Shown: positions 14,676 through 26,338, counted from the first letter of the stretch. The stretch: DNA of 64,000 bases from Leeuwenhoekiella polynyae (GCF_004104075.1 NZ_QOVK01000011.1:1-64000); one strand, 5' to 3'. Translations and numbers: made by a program. The notes: generated by a model not told the origin, from the letters alone.

Positions 14676-15662
14676 TTATAAGTTAGGCTTAAGCCTTTTA
14701 AGTCGTCGCTGATAGGCTTGTAAATAATTTCGTTTAGATTGCTCATTTAAAAAAGAAGCCTGAACCAGCTGTTCTACGTGTTCAGCACCACCAAGCATGG
14801 TAGACATAATCTTGTTGAATTGCATTTCAGTTAACTTAATTTTATCTGCCAGGGTCGTAAACTGGGTATAAATGCTTCCTTGCCCGTCCTTTCCGGACAA
14901 TAAACCATCTAAGGCAAAAACCGCATCATCTACGTGCATCCGGGTATTGAGTAAATCATAAGCCGGACTCAAGCGATGATCTCCTAAAGGAGTCTCCAAA
15001 ATCGAAAAATTCTTGAGGTGTGCATCTCCATTCGAAAATAAATAATTAAAGACCAATACTTGAAACAGCTTAGGAATTTCTGTCCTATAAGCTGGCAAAT
15101 ACGTCTTCATCAATTCGAAAAGTTCCAGATAATAGCCATCATATTTATAATGTGCACCGTGTGTTTGTGGTGTTTTACCTGCAAGTGTAGCAAAGTCTTC
15201 TTTAGCAAGTTTACTTCCGTCCGCTGCAATATCAAATCGTTTCGTTAAATAGGCAGGATCCCCATTCTTAAAAAATATCAGTGCATTTTCTGCGGTTTCA
15301 ATTTGATAAACCTGCCGCGCGAGTTGCATGGTAAGATGTTCGTTTGCCGGCATTTGATCACTGCGCTTTGCTGCATTAGGGATAGGTTTTAAAATATATG
15401 CTCCTTGTTCTCCTTCGTGAATTAACCGCAGTGTATTCTTCTCTAAAAGAACCGAAAATTTCTCCTGCACACCCGATATCGAAATACGCTTTTGATTATC
15501 TCTAAAGATCTGGCTTTCGGGCAACCCAGCACCCGGTGAATCATAAGAAAGTATATGGGATACTTTTCGGTTATTGAACATGCGTTTTAGGCAATTTCTA
15601 CTGTAAGTTGTATGACCTTCAACCAGGGTTCCGGGGCAGTATTGAATGGTAGGCATATCCAT
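14676..15662 (-). CDS. hipT: HipT, HipA-like serine/threonine kinase toxin
   Basis: 328-aa HipA-type kinase core. Visible family motifs are SGVQEKFSV (N-lobe), MPANEHLTMQLA, LTKRFD, the catalytic HLKNFSIL (with NGDAH just before) and the metal-binding SPAYDLLNT. The N-terminal subdomain found in full-length HipA (about 440 aa) is absent and is encoded by the adjacent small gene, which is the HipBST arrangement. HipT of E. coli O127 phosphorylates tryptophanyl-tRNA synthetase; the target here is unknown. It overlaps hipS by 1 bp. An early tract PGAGLPESQ may be the Gly-rich loop region. Confidence 0.87.
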   Translation of the reverse strand: MDMPTIQYCPGTLVEGHTTYSRNCLKRMFNNRKVSHILSYDSPGAGLPESQIFRDNQKRISISGVQEKFSVLLEKNTLRLIHEGEQGAYILKPIPNAAKRSDQMPANEHLTMQLARQVYQIETAENALIFFKNGDPAYLTKRFDIAADGSKLAKEDFATLAGKTPQTHGAHYKYDGYYLELFELMKTYLPAYRTEIPKLFQVLVFNYLFSNGDAHLKNFSILETPLGDHRLSPAYDLLNTRMHVDDAVFALDGLLSGKDGQGSIYTQFTTLADKIKLTEMQFNKIMSTMLGGAEHVEQLVQASFLNEQSKRNYLQAYQRRLKRLKPNL

Positions 15663-15991
15663 TAGCTTTCAGAAACTCGTTTTAGGGTTATGGCACCAAT
15701 AGTATCATAAGCAGCAGTAGTGAGCAAAATGCCAAAATAATCATCGGTATCCAGACGCATTTCGGTACACACCACTTGCCGATTGGTCCCTTCCGGCAAC
15801 ATATTATAAAAAAAAGGAAATAAATAGGGCGATTGATAAGTCTGTTGTGATTTGGGCAGGGTCAAACTTATTGCAGGTTTATCGGGGTTATTCAGCCAAT
15901 CTTCCAAATAGTTAAACTCAAAACCTCCATCATCGTGCTGAATGAGCGATCCGGCTTCTTCTTGTTTATATAAAACTTTAGCCATCCTCAT
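15662..15991 (-). CDS. hipS: HipS, HipA N-terminal subdomain as a separate protein
   Basis: 109 aa corresponding to the HipA N-terminal subdomain 1. It contains GGFEFNYLEDWL, PAISLTLPKS and LFPFFYNMLPEGTNRQ, typical of the couple_hipA family, and ends with a GAITL strand. In HipBST systems this small protein, not HipB, neutralises the kinase toxin. It overlaps hipB by 4 bp and hipT by 1 bp, so all three are translationally coupled. Confidence 0.87.
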   Translation of the reverse strand: MRMAKVLYKQEEAGSLIQHDDGGFEFNYLEDWLNNPDKPAISLTLPKSQQTYQSPYLFPFFYNMLPEGTNRQVVCTEMRLDTDDYFGILLTTAAYDTIGAITLKRVSES

Positions 15992-16200
15992 ACCTCAATA
16001 GATTTGAGTTGCAGCGTAAGTTCTAAGCCCAAAACCGACGTGAGTTTCTCTAAGGACTCCAGGGTGGGATTCGCTTGCCCACGCTCGATCTTATATAAGG
16101 TATTTACACTAATCCCAGCCAGATCGGCAACTTCATATTGCGTAATCTTAAGATGATCCCGTCTTTCTTTTAATTGAATTCCAATACTCTTTTTAGACAT
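15988..16200 (-). CDS. hipB: HipB, XRE-type DNA-binding component of HipBST
   Basis: 70-aa Cro/C1 HTH protein with the motif YEVADLAGISVNTLYKIERG (about residues 23-42). It is first in the hipB-hipS-hipT operon and should repress it. Three 16-bp TCACA-N6-TGTGA palindromes just upstream (16219, 16280, 16341) are the probable operators. Confidence 0.87.
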   Translation of the reverse strand: MSKKSIGIQLKERRDHLKITQYEVADLAGISVNTLYKIERGQANPTLESLEKLTSVLGLELTLQLKSIEV

Positions 16201-16218
16201 AATTTACATCCTTAAAAA

Positions 16219-16356
16219 TCACATTATACTGTGATTTTAACCCTATTCCTAATAATACAAAGCAAAAATACATATAATTTCACATTAAAATGTGATTATA
16301 GATGTGTTTCCCAAATACATTTGGCCTTCTAATCCAAATTTCACAAGATACTGTGA
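16219..16356. promoter_or_regulatory. Three HipB operator palindromes spaced exactly 61 bp
   Basis: TCACATTATACTGTGA at 16219-16234, TCACATTAAAATGTGA at 16280-16295 and TCACAAGATACTGTGA at 16341-16356. All fit TCACA-N6-TGTGA. Starts are 61 bp apart each time, close to six helical turns, so the bound repressors would lie on nearly the same face of DNA and could loop or cooperate. Confidence 0.8.
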
Positions 16357-16427
16357 TTTTCAGCAGCAATAAGCTCGTTCACATAAACTACTTCCGAGTA
16401 AATCCAAAGACATTTAATCTTAATCAG

Positions 16428-16574
16428 GCGAACGCAATCCTTCCGCTAGTACGGGAGAAAGCATTGGGATAAAGATTTTGGAATAAATGGCTATTTCCGT
16501 CCCGAAATTCCGGGAGAAGCTTTTTTACGGAGTGATTATGAATGCTAAAGTTGTGGATAATAGGGTTTATTCCC
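16428..16574. repeat. Imperfect direct repeat flanking hipBST, right copy
   Basis: Partner of 14475-14616, with the same three conserved words in order and similar length (147 versus 142 bases). It lies between the hip operators and the tracrRNA terminator. Confidence 0.6.
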
Positions 16575-16702
16575 CTTACTTAATTCATTTCTTTTATGGA
16601 TTTTTAAAGCTTGCTTGGGAATAAATCTGAGTAAATAATTGTGTTGTATAGAATTCTGTAAGATGATTTCAATTCTAACCTTTATATTTAACTAGATAAA
16701 AT

Positions 16703-16780
16703 AAAAAATCCCACGGAGTACGCAGGATTTAAGATTTTTCTTCGGCTTATAGCCTTATTGTGAATTGCTTTCAGACTGTA
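16703..16780 (-). ncRNA. tracrRNA of the type II-C CRISPR system
   Basis: Read on the minus strand. The anti-repeat TCTGAAAGCAATTCACAA (16775-16758) is exactly complementary to 18 nt of the 5' part of the crRNA-sense repeat. A nexus-like GGCTATAAGCC hairpin (16754-16744) follows, then a Rho-independent terminator: AAATCC/GGATTT stem (16730-16706) plus a U-run to about 16703. Upstream, a TTG near 16806 and a TATATTTA-like -7 near 16787 could be its promoter, divergent from cas9. The 5' end is an estimate. Confidence 0.85.
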
Positions 16781-16800
16781 AATATAAATAAAAAATAATT

Positions 16801-19800
16801 ATGTGCAACTTAACCTTAGGTATTGACCTTGGCACAAACTCAATTGGATGGGCTATTAGGGACACTACAGAAAATGATAATCAAATTATTAAAAATGGGG
16901 TGTTAATTTTTGATAAAGGTGTGGGAGAAGAAAAAGGAATTGAATTCCCTAAGGTAAAAAAACGTACTGAATCTCGTGGGAAACGCAGGAATTACCAAGC
17001 CGAAAAATATAGAAAATGGGAATTACTAGAGTTTCTTATTCAAAATGAGATGTGTCCGCTAAGCATTGACGAACTCAATGAGTGGCGAAAATATTCTAAG
17101 AAAGACAAAAGAAAATACCCTCAAACCGAAAAGTTTCTCAACTGGCTTCGCTTTGATTTTAACGGTGATGGCAAACCTGATTTTCATTTACTGGGAGGAG
17201 ACAAGCACGAGAGCTATTACCTCTTTAGAATGAAAGCTGTAAGTGAGGAGGAAAAAGACAAAAAAGTATTGCAAGAAAACCCTCAAATTTTAGGTCGTGT
17301 TTTTTATCATTTGGTACAAAGAAGGGGTTTTAAAGGGCGAGATGAAGAGGAAGCAAAAACAATGCTTCAAGGCTCTAAAGATGGCACTACAAAGGGGCGA
17401 AATGAAATTTCCGAATATATAGACATCTATAAAAGTTTAGGTGCTGCACTTTACCATTACCAAAAAGAGCATTCCAAAAACTATGAAAAAGTCCGTATTC
17501 GCCAACGCTATAACCTTAGAAAAGATTACGAAAATGAATTAAAAGAAATTTGCCGGGTACAAGGACTAAGTGATAGCGATTACAAGAAACTGCAAAAAGC
17601 GATCATTTGGCAACGTCCTTTGCGAACACAAAAAGGATTAATAGGTTTATGTACTTACGAAAGAAACAAAAGAAGAGCACCCATAAGCCACCCACTATAC
17701 GAGGAATACCGAACTTGGATCTTTATTAACAACCTTAAAATTGAAGCTCCGGAAGGAGAAGCATTGGATGCGTATCTTAAAGAAAAAATCTATCCCTTAT
17801 TCCTAAAAAGCGGAACTGATTTTAAGCTTAAAACAATTCTTGACCGTATAAATAAAGACGGGGGAAAAGTACATTCCAAATTTGCTGATCGCCCAGACAC
17901 CAAAGTATTATCTGCTAAATTGCTAAAAAAGCTTGAAGAGGTTCTAGGTGAAAGTTGGAAGGAAGATTTTAATTGGAATGCTTTTTTTGTACGTGAAGCA
18001 CAACCTTCAAAAAAGCAAGATGAAGTTTATACTGTGGAGGATATTTGGCACATCCTATTCACCTTTGACAATGAAGAAAAGCTTAAAGAATTTGCCTCGA
18101 CTAAATTAGGCTTATCTGAAGAAGCATCTACAAAATTTTCAAAGATAAAACTGCAACAAGGCTATGCCTCCTTAAGCCCTTCGGCTATAAAAAAAATACT
18201 GCCCTATCTTCAAAAAGGGTTCTTATACCCAAAAGCGGTTTATATGGCAAACCTTCAAAAAGTGCTAGGAACATACGAAGTTTCAGAAGATTTGATCAAT
18301 CATTTTGCCAGCGAAATCGATACTATTTATGAAAATGCCGCTACAGAGAAAAAATTAAACAATATTTTAAATAGTCTTTTTCGAACTGAGCTTGTTTTAG
18401 AAGGCGATTATCATTTAGCTGAACATGAAGATTTAGATGATGCTGATTTAGATTTAATTAAACAAAAAATAATTGAAATACTTGGAGAAAAAACTTGGAG
18501 CGAAACCGATGAAATCACTCAAAAACAACATTTCGATTATGTAAGAAAACAGTATAAGCAATTTTTACAAAAACCGCTTCAAGCAAAAAAAGCAGGCTTT
18601 ATAGAGCAACCTCGCATTCACGATCAGATATTTAAATATTTGCAAGAACATTATCCTGAACAAGTCCCTCACGAAAACATAAAATACCTTTGGCATCCTT
18701 CAGAACAGGAAAAATACCCCAATGCGTCTACCTATCAGGAAATCAACCTAAAAAGCAAAACCTTTTTTATCAAAGAAGCTGAACTGGATCGTTTTTTACA
18801 TAAAAATCCGGATGCGGAGGCTGAAGGTATTTCTCTTGAATTATTAGGCGATCCAGAACCTATAAGTAAGGGATTTAAAAACCCCATGGCTTTAAAAACA
18901 TTACATAAGCTAAAACAGCTGCTAAACTTTTTGTTACATACCCAACAAATTGATAAGCATACCCGGATTGTCGTAGAAATAGCGAGAGAGCTAAACAACG
19001 CTAATTATAGAAAAGCATTAGAAAAATGGCAAAGCGAACGGGAAAGAGAAAATGAGTCTTATAAAAAACGTATTACAGAAATCAATAAAGAATGTAATAC
19101 CAGTTTTGACATAAACAACAAATCCCTTATACGTAAAATAAGACTTTGGGAAGAACAAGACCGCAAATGTCTCTATACTGGGGAAGTCATCAATATGTGC
19201 GATGTGCTTAACGGGGAATATTATGACATAGAGCACACCATACCCGCCAGTATTAGCTTTGATAGTGAATTGAAGAACTTAAGTCTGGCGAATAAAGACT
19301 TCAACAATAACATTAAAGGGAAGAAGTACCCTACCCAATTAGACAATTATGATGATGCTTCAACATTTAATGGCAAACGAATTGAGCCTATTATAAAAAA
19401 TATAGAAAGTCTTTTTGGTAAACGAACAGTTTATAAAAAGAAAGTCAAGAAAGGAGGGGTTGAAAAAGAAATTACCGTTGAAAAATGGGCTAAAATCGCT
19501 GATTTAGAAAAAAAATTGGACGGTTTAAAAAACCTAAGTTATATTGACTCGAAAGATGCCAAAGATTATAAAATTCAACAACGTCATCTATTAAAATTCA
19601 AACTGGATTATTTAAAACAAAAACTGCAAACCTTTACTATTGAAGAATATAAAGCAAGTTGGCGAAACAGTCAACTACGGGATACCCAAATAATGACGAA
19701 GTATGCTGTTCCCTATCTAAAAACCGTTTTTAACCGTGTAGAGGTTCAAAAAGGAAATGTAGTGAACGATTTTAAAGAAATTTATAATGTAAAATTGTTT

Positions 19801-21063
19801 GGAAATAAGAAAGACCGCACCAAACACAGTCACCACGCTGTTGATGCTGCCATTTTAACCTTGATACCAAAACCAACAGAGCGTGACCAGATTTTAACAA
19901 AATATAATCTAGCTAAAGATAATGGTATCGCAAGAACTTATCACGAGCAGCCTATAGACTGGAAAGACTTTAAAACGTACTACATTAAACAAATTGAAGA
20001 AGAAACACTCATAAATAATCTAAAAGAACAACGTACCCTTACCTCGACTTTTAAAAAAGTAAGGAAACGTGGAAAAATAGTGAAAAAAGAAAATGGTAAG
20101 CCAATATGGGCAAAGGGCGATACCATTCGAGGGCAATTACACGGCGAATCATTATACGGTGCCATAAAACAGGCCCAACGTGATGAGGATAACAAAATTG
20201 TATTTGACGATAACAAGAAAATGATTTTAGAAGAAGAAATCAAACTTGTTATTAGAAAACCCTTGACATATGCCAAAGATGCCGCTTCCCCAGGCTTTAA
20301 AACCCTTAAAGAAATAGAAAAGGTAATTGTTGACCGAGCTTTATTTGAAATGATACAAACTCAGGTTGATAAAGCCGAAAGCTTTAAAAATGCCTTAGAA
20401 AAAGGGATTTATATGCTTAACAAAAAAGGAGGTAAAGTTAACAAAATCAGACATATAAGATGTTTTGACAGGTTGAAGCATTCAACCGCTGTAAGGCCGC
20501 ACGACCACGATTTTGTTTCAGATAAAGAATATAAGCAAACCACCTATGCGCAGAACGGGGAAAATGTATTTTGCCTTTTTTATAAAGGAGAAGTAAAAGG
20601 AAAAGAAGAGCGGGCTATTAATGTCATTGGGATTTTTGATCTTGCTAAACTCGATATCAAGGATGAAAAAGATTTTTATAAAATCCCACTTTTTAATTCG
20701 ATCAATAAGAAAAAAACAGAACTCCCCTTATATGCAGTTTTGAAATCCGGTCAAAAAGCTATTTTCTACAAAGAAAATTTAGAAGAATTAAAAGATCTCA
20801 ACGAGAAAGAACTGTCTAATAGAATGTATAAAATGTACCAGTTTGAACAGGGAAAAGGCGGGGATAAAATAAAATTCAAACATCATTTAATTTCCGGAGC
20901 AAATACCGAAATAGTAAATGGCTTACCAAAAGGATATAAGGAAGCCTCTGAATATGGCTGTTTCGATGAGCAACCGCTAATGAGACTTACAGCCGGTAAT
21001 TGGAATTTCGCTATCGAAAACCAAGATTTTGAAATGAATTTAGATGGGAAAGTTAAATTTTAA
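16801..21063 (+). CDS. cas9: Cas9, type II-C CRISPR effector nuclease
   Basis: 1420-aa Cas9, long for II-C but usual for Bacteroidota. RuvC-I is LGIDLGTNSIGWA (D9), the Arg-rich bridge helix reads RTESRGKRRNYQAEKYRKWE, and RuvC-II is IVVEIAREL (E726). HNH carries YDIEHTIP with catalytic H812, and RuvC-III has HSHHAVDAA (H1012, D1015). All catalytic residues are present, so it should cut both strands of tracrRNA:crRNA-guided targets. The PAM cannot be read from sequence alone. cas1 follows 10 bp later. The gene is divergent from the tracrRNA, and the array lies downstream of cas2 on the opposite strand. Confidence 0.97.
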   Translation: MCNLTLGIDLGTNSIGWAIRDTTENDNQIIKNGVLIFDKGVGEEKGIEFPKVKKRTESRGKRRNYQAEKYRKWELLEFLIQNEMCPLSIDELNEWRKYSKKDKRKYPQTEKFLNWLRFDFNGDGKPDFHLLGGDKHESYYLFRMKAVSEEEKDKKVLQENPQILGRVFYHLVQRRGFKGRDEEEAKTMLQGSKDGTTKGRNEISEYIDIYKSLGAALYHYQKEHSKNYEKVRIRQRYNLRKDYENELKEICRVQGLSDSDYKKLQKAIIWQRPLRTQKGLIGLCTYERNKRRAPISHPLYEEYRTWIFINNLKIEAPEGEALDAYLKEKIYPLFLKSGTDFKLKTILDRINKDGGKVHSKFADRPDTKVLSAKLLKKLEEVLGESWKEDFNWNAFFVREAQPSKKQDEVYTVEDIWHILFTFDNEEKLKEFASTKLGLSEEASTKFSKIKLQQGYASLSPSAIKKILPYLQKGFLYPKAVYMANLQKVLGTYEVSEDLINHFASEIDTIYENAATEKKLNNILNSLFRTELVLEGDYHLAEHEDLDDADLDLIKQKIIEILGEKTWSETDEITQKQHFDYVRKQYKQFLQKPLQAKKAGFIEQPRIHDQIFKYLQEHYPEQVPHENIKYLWHPSEQEKYPNASTYQEINLKSKTFFIKEAELDRFLHKNPDAEAEGISLELLGDPEPISKGFKNPMALKTLHKLKQLLNFLLHTQQIDKHTRIVVEIARELNNANYRKALEKWQSERERENESYKKRITEINKECNTSFDINNKSLIRKIRLWEEQDRKCLYTGEVINMCDVLNGEYYDIEHTIPASISFDSELKNLSLANKDFNNNIKGKKYPTQLDNYDDASTFNGKRIEPIIKNIESLFGKRTVYKKKVKKGGVEKEITVEKWAKIADLEKKLDGLKNLSYIDSKDAKDYKIQQRHLLKFKLDYLKQKLQTFTIEEYKASWRNSQLRDTQIMTKYAVPYLKTVFNRVEVQKGNVVNDFKEIYNVKLFGNKKDRTKHSHHAVDAAILTLIPKPTERDQILTKYNLAKDNGIARTYHEQPIDWKDFKTYYIKQIEEETLINNLKEQRTLTSTFKKVRKRGKIVKKENGKPIWAKGDTIRGQLHGESLYGAIKQAQRDEDNKIVFDDNKKMILEEEIKLVIRKPLTYAKDAASPGFKTLKEIEKVIVDRALFEMIQTQVDKAESFKNALEKGIYMLNKKGGKVNKIRHIRCFDRLKHSTAVRPHDHDFVSDKEYKQTTYAQNGENVFCLFYKGEVKGKEERAINVIGIFDLAKLDIKDEKDFYKIPLFNSINKKKTELPLYAVLKSGQKAIFYKENLEELKDLNEKELSNRMYKMYQFEQGKGGDKIKFKHHLISGANTEIVNGLPKGYKEASEYGCFDEQPLMRLTAGNWNFAIENQDFEMNLDGKVKF

Positions 21064-21073
21064 AATCTAACAT

Positions 21074-22338
<1,265 letters not shown>

Positions 22339-22477
22339 TTGCTAATGTCATCCTGAGCCTGTCGAAGGGAGACACGTGCAATTTGCTTATCTAGTCAAAA
22401 CAGAATGAAATTTTTTATCGTCCTAGCAGTCGAGATCATCTTTAAACCTCAATTTTTTAAATCCTAAAAATTAACAT

Positions 22478-22513
22478 AAAAAACAGGATACCAGCTTTTT
22501 ATGGCGGGTATCC
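22478..22513 (-). terminator. Terminator of the minus-strand CRISPR transcript
   Basis: On the minus strand GGATACC (22513-22507) and GGTATCC (22492-22486) form a 7-bp stem followed by TG and six U (22483-22478). It sits at the cas2-side end of the array, so pre-crRNA read on the minus strand would stop here. It shares two bases with the first repeat. Confidence 0.75.
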
Positions 22514-25500
22514 TGTGAATCCTCACTAAAATTAGCATTCTGAAAGCAATTCACAACTTGCAATTCAAGGAATAAGAAGGTATAACACCTGTGAATCCTC
22601 ACTAAAATTAGCATTCTGAAAGCAATTCACAACCTAGGCTCATTTATGAAAAACACCGACTTCCTGTGAATCCTCACTAAAATTAGCATTCTGAAAGCAA
22701 TTCACAACTGAACTCGCATAAATCCCCATCATTCAAAACCTGTGAATCCTCACTAAAATTAGCATTCTGAAAGCAATTCACAACTTACAGTCCTGTCAGC
22801 TCAGGACTTAGAGCCTGTGAATCCTCACTAAAATTAGCATTCTGAAAGCAATTCACAACTATTCGTGTTCAAATAAACAACCAGTCTACCCTGTGAATCC
22901 TCACTAAAATTAGCATTCTGAAAGCAATTCACAACTGATCTGTTCTGTTTATTTCAGAATTGTAACCTGTGAATCCTCACTAAAATTAGCATTCTGAAAG
23001 CAATTCACAACCAGACGGAGAGCCTACACCATACGCGAAGACCTGTGAATCCTCACTAAAATTAGCATTCTGAAAGCAATTCACAACTACCCATTCGTTT
23101 TTTAGAATAAATGATATCCTGTGAATCCTCACTAAAATTAGCATTCTGAAAGCAATTCACAACCGAAAAGGATTGGCGTAATAATTTCGGAGCCTGTGAA
23201 TCCTCACTAAAATTAGCATTCTGAAAGCAATTCACAACCGTGATGCCGCGTACCATTAATATTGAGCCCTGTGAATCCTCACTAAAATTAGCATTCTGAA
23301 AGCAATTCACAACTCTGGATCTCGCAACCCGTTTAGATGGAGACCTGTGAATCCTCACTAAAATTAGCATTCTGAAAGCAATTCACAACTAAAAAATAGG
23401 CCAGGGCAAACAACAAAAGCCTGTGAATCCTCACTAAAATTAGCATTCTGAAAGCAATTCACAACTAATGCTGTCCGAACCATTCAGACAGTTTGCCTGT
23501 GAATCCTCACTAAAATTAGCATTCTGAAAGCAATTCACAACTTGTACTCTTCCGTTTCTTTTTTGCCTTGACCTGTGAATCCTCACTAAAATTAGCATTC
23601 TGAAAGCAATTCACAACATTTACGGTTGAGTTTTTTGCCATCCGTAACCTGTGAATCCTCACTAAAATTAGCATTCTGAAAGCAATTCACAACAATAGGT
23701 TAAGCATAATTTAAAATTGATCACCTGTGAATCCTCACTAAAATTAGCATTCTGAAAGCAATTCACAACTAATGATGCAATGCGAAAAAAATACGGTAAC
23801 CTGTGAATCCTCACTAAAATTAGCATTCTGAAAGCAATTCACAACCCAGAGCCTACACACGCGAAAAACCCTGAACCTGTGAATCCTCACTAAAATTAGC
23901 ATTCTGAAAGCAATTCACAACTCCCAGACTATAAAGCGATAGAAGATAAATCCTGTGAATCCTCACTAAAATTAGCATTCTGAAAGCAATTCACAACCGC
24001 AATAATGGAATTAGTAAATCAACCGGACCTGTGAATCCTCACTAAAATTAGCATTCTGAAAGCAATTCACAACCTATAAGATCTTGTCTGGCTATTTCAT
24101 TTTCCTGTGAATCCTCACTAAAATTAGCATTCTGAAAGCAATTCACAACTAATTGTTGAAAATGGTAGGCAAATCATTTCCTGTGAATCCTCACTAAAAT
24201 TAGCATTCTGAAAGCAATTCACAACTAAAGCGTGGAGTATCTACGCTATGGATGACCTGTGAATCCTCACTAAAATTAGCATTCTGAAAGCAATTCACAA
24301 CCTTAGCGCCTCGGGCGTGTCGCATAGTGTCCTGTGAATCCTCACTAAAATTAGCATTCTGAAAGCAATTCACAACTCCAGAAACATTTTTACTGGTTCT
24401 GATAAACCTGTGAATCCTCACTAAAATTAGCATTCTGAAAGCAATTCACAACTTAGCACGCCAGACACCCGCATGATCTTTGCCTGTGAATCCTCACTAA
24501 AATTAGCATTCTGAAAGCAATTCACAACTTTGCGAAGGAATTTCAAAACGGTTTTAATCCTGTGAATCCTCACTAAAATTAGCATTCTGAAAGCAATTCA
24601 CAACTAGGAGACGGTGCCGCTAAATCATTAACGCCCTGTGAATCCTCACTAAAATTAGCATTCTGAAAGCAATTCACAACTAAAAGCCATAAAGCAATGC
24701 TAGAAGGTAACCTGTGAATCCTCACTAAAATTAGCATTCTGAAAGCAATTCACAACAGGCATTGCACGCTAGAATGCACGACGGCACCTGTGAATCCTCA
24801 CTAAAATTAGCATTCTGAAAGCAATTCACAACCTTAGTAATTTTGCTATTCCTGTCTATGTTCCTGTGAATCCTCACTAAAATTAGCATTCTGAAAGCAA
24901 TTCACAACTCTAGTTCGTTGTCATAAGTACCCAGAAAGCCTGTGAATCCTCACTAAAATTAGCATTCTGAAAGCAATTCACAACAGAATCGGTTTGAATT
25001 CATCTTGACAACGGCCTGTGAATCCTCACTAAAATTAGCATTCTGAAAGCAATTCACAACTTGAAAATGCGCGGTTAAAAAAACCTACCCCCTGTGAATC
25101 CTCACTAAAATTAGCATTCTGAAAGCAATTCACAACTTAGTATTTACTTTAAACTCACGCAATCCCCTGTGAATCCTCACTAAAATTAGCATTCTGAAAG
25201 CAATTCACAACTTGCGCTGGGACCGCATAACGCTATAGCTCCCTGTGAATCCTCACTAAAATTAGCATTCTGAAAGCAATTCACAACTACTTATCATTCG
25301 CTTTAAAATCGCAGACACCTGTGAATCCTCACTAAAATTAGCATTCTGAAAGCAATTCACAACTTGAAAATCCTGTGAATGAAAAACTTCTTCCCTGTGA
25401 ATCCTCACTAAAATTAGCATTCTGAAAGCAATTCACAACCCAAAGCTTACGGCGCTGAAGGTCTTTTCACCTGTGAATCCTCACTAAAATTAGCATTCTG

Positions 25501-26124
25501 AAAGCAATTCACAACTGAAGTTATAGATACACACGCTTACAGCGGCCTGTGAATCCTCACTAAAATTAGCATTCTGAAAGCAATTCACAACGATAAAGAC
25601 ACGCTTGCAAAAAAGATAAACCCTGTGAATCCTCACTAAAATTAGCATTCTGAAAGCAATTCACAACAAAGCTACTGATACAAATGGGAAAGTACGTCCT
25701 GTGAATCCTCACTAAAATTAGCATTCTGAAAGCAATTCACAACTTTCCGATCTTCTTATCACTCCAATTTCTTCCTGTGAATCCTCACTAAAATTAGCAT
25801 TCTGAAAGCAATTCACAACCTAGGAAATGTTTCTGGAAATCACGGTTATCCTGTGAATCCTCACTAAAATTAGCATTCTGAAAGCAATTCACAACTCCGT
25901 GCTTTTAATAGCTGTGGAAGCTATTCCTGTGAATCCTCACTAAAATTAGCATTCTGAAAGCAATTCACAACTATCAGATATATCATAAACCCTATCTAAT
26001 TCCTGTGAATCCTCACTAAAATTAGCATTCTGAAAGCAATTCACAACCTTGAGTAACCCCTTTTTGCTTTCTCAATCCTGTGAATCCTCACTAAAATTAC
26101 TATTCTGAAACCTCCAAAAACAAC
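22512..26124 (-). CRISPR. Type II-C CRISPR array, 48 repeats and 47 spacers
   Basis: 46-nt repeats, starting GTTGTGAATTGCTTTCAG in crRNA sense and ending GAGGATTCACAGG, are separated by 29-30-nt spacers (seven of 29, the rest 30; period 75-76). By eye the first 47 copies look identical; the last (26077-26124) is degenerate. The tracrRNA pairs with the GTTGTG end, so functional crRNA is read on the minus strand. Within the crRNA-sense repeat a TTG (positions 2-4) and TAATTTTA (24-31) are 19 nt apart, matching the Bacteroidota -33/-7 layout, so each repeat may start its own crRNA. The cas2-proximal side is probably where new spacers enter. The 22339-22511 flank holds the terminator and a TCGAAGGG-type intergenic repeat. 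Confidence 0.97.
26077..26124 (-). repeat. Degenerate terminal CRISPR repeat
   Basis: The last copy keeps the part that is 3' in crRNA sense, including the promoter-like TAATTTTA, but is altered in the tracrRNA-pairing part. In the minus-strand transcript this copy comes first, so only its promoter half would be needed. From 26125 to 26338 I see no gene. Confidence 0.75.
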
Positions 26125-26338
26125 TTTCCGATTCAAAAACAAACACCGATTGAAATCCTATACCTTCGTCAAGCAACGACTAAAATCCAAGGTTCAGCGG
26201 AGCTAAAGCAATTAATAAGCTTTCCAAACTTATAGTAAATACTATTCTAAAATTAAACATCTGACGAGTATAGATTTCTGTAAATTTCTTTAGAGGCATA
26301 ATCCGTATTTTTAGCTTTCTAGCCAAATTAGATTTTCG

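Noticed and set aside
23062-24433. ORFs inside the CRISPR array (23062-23370 and 24200-24433, minus)
   Set aside because: They are translations of the repeats themselves, with the same peptide recurring each 76 nt.
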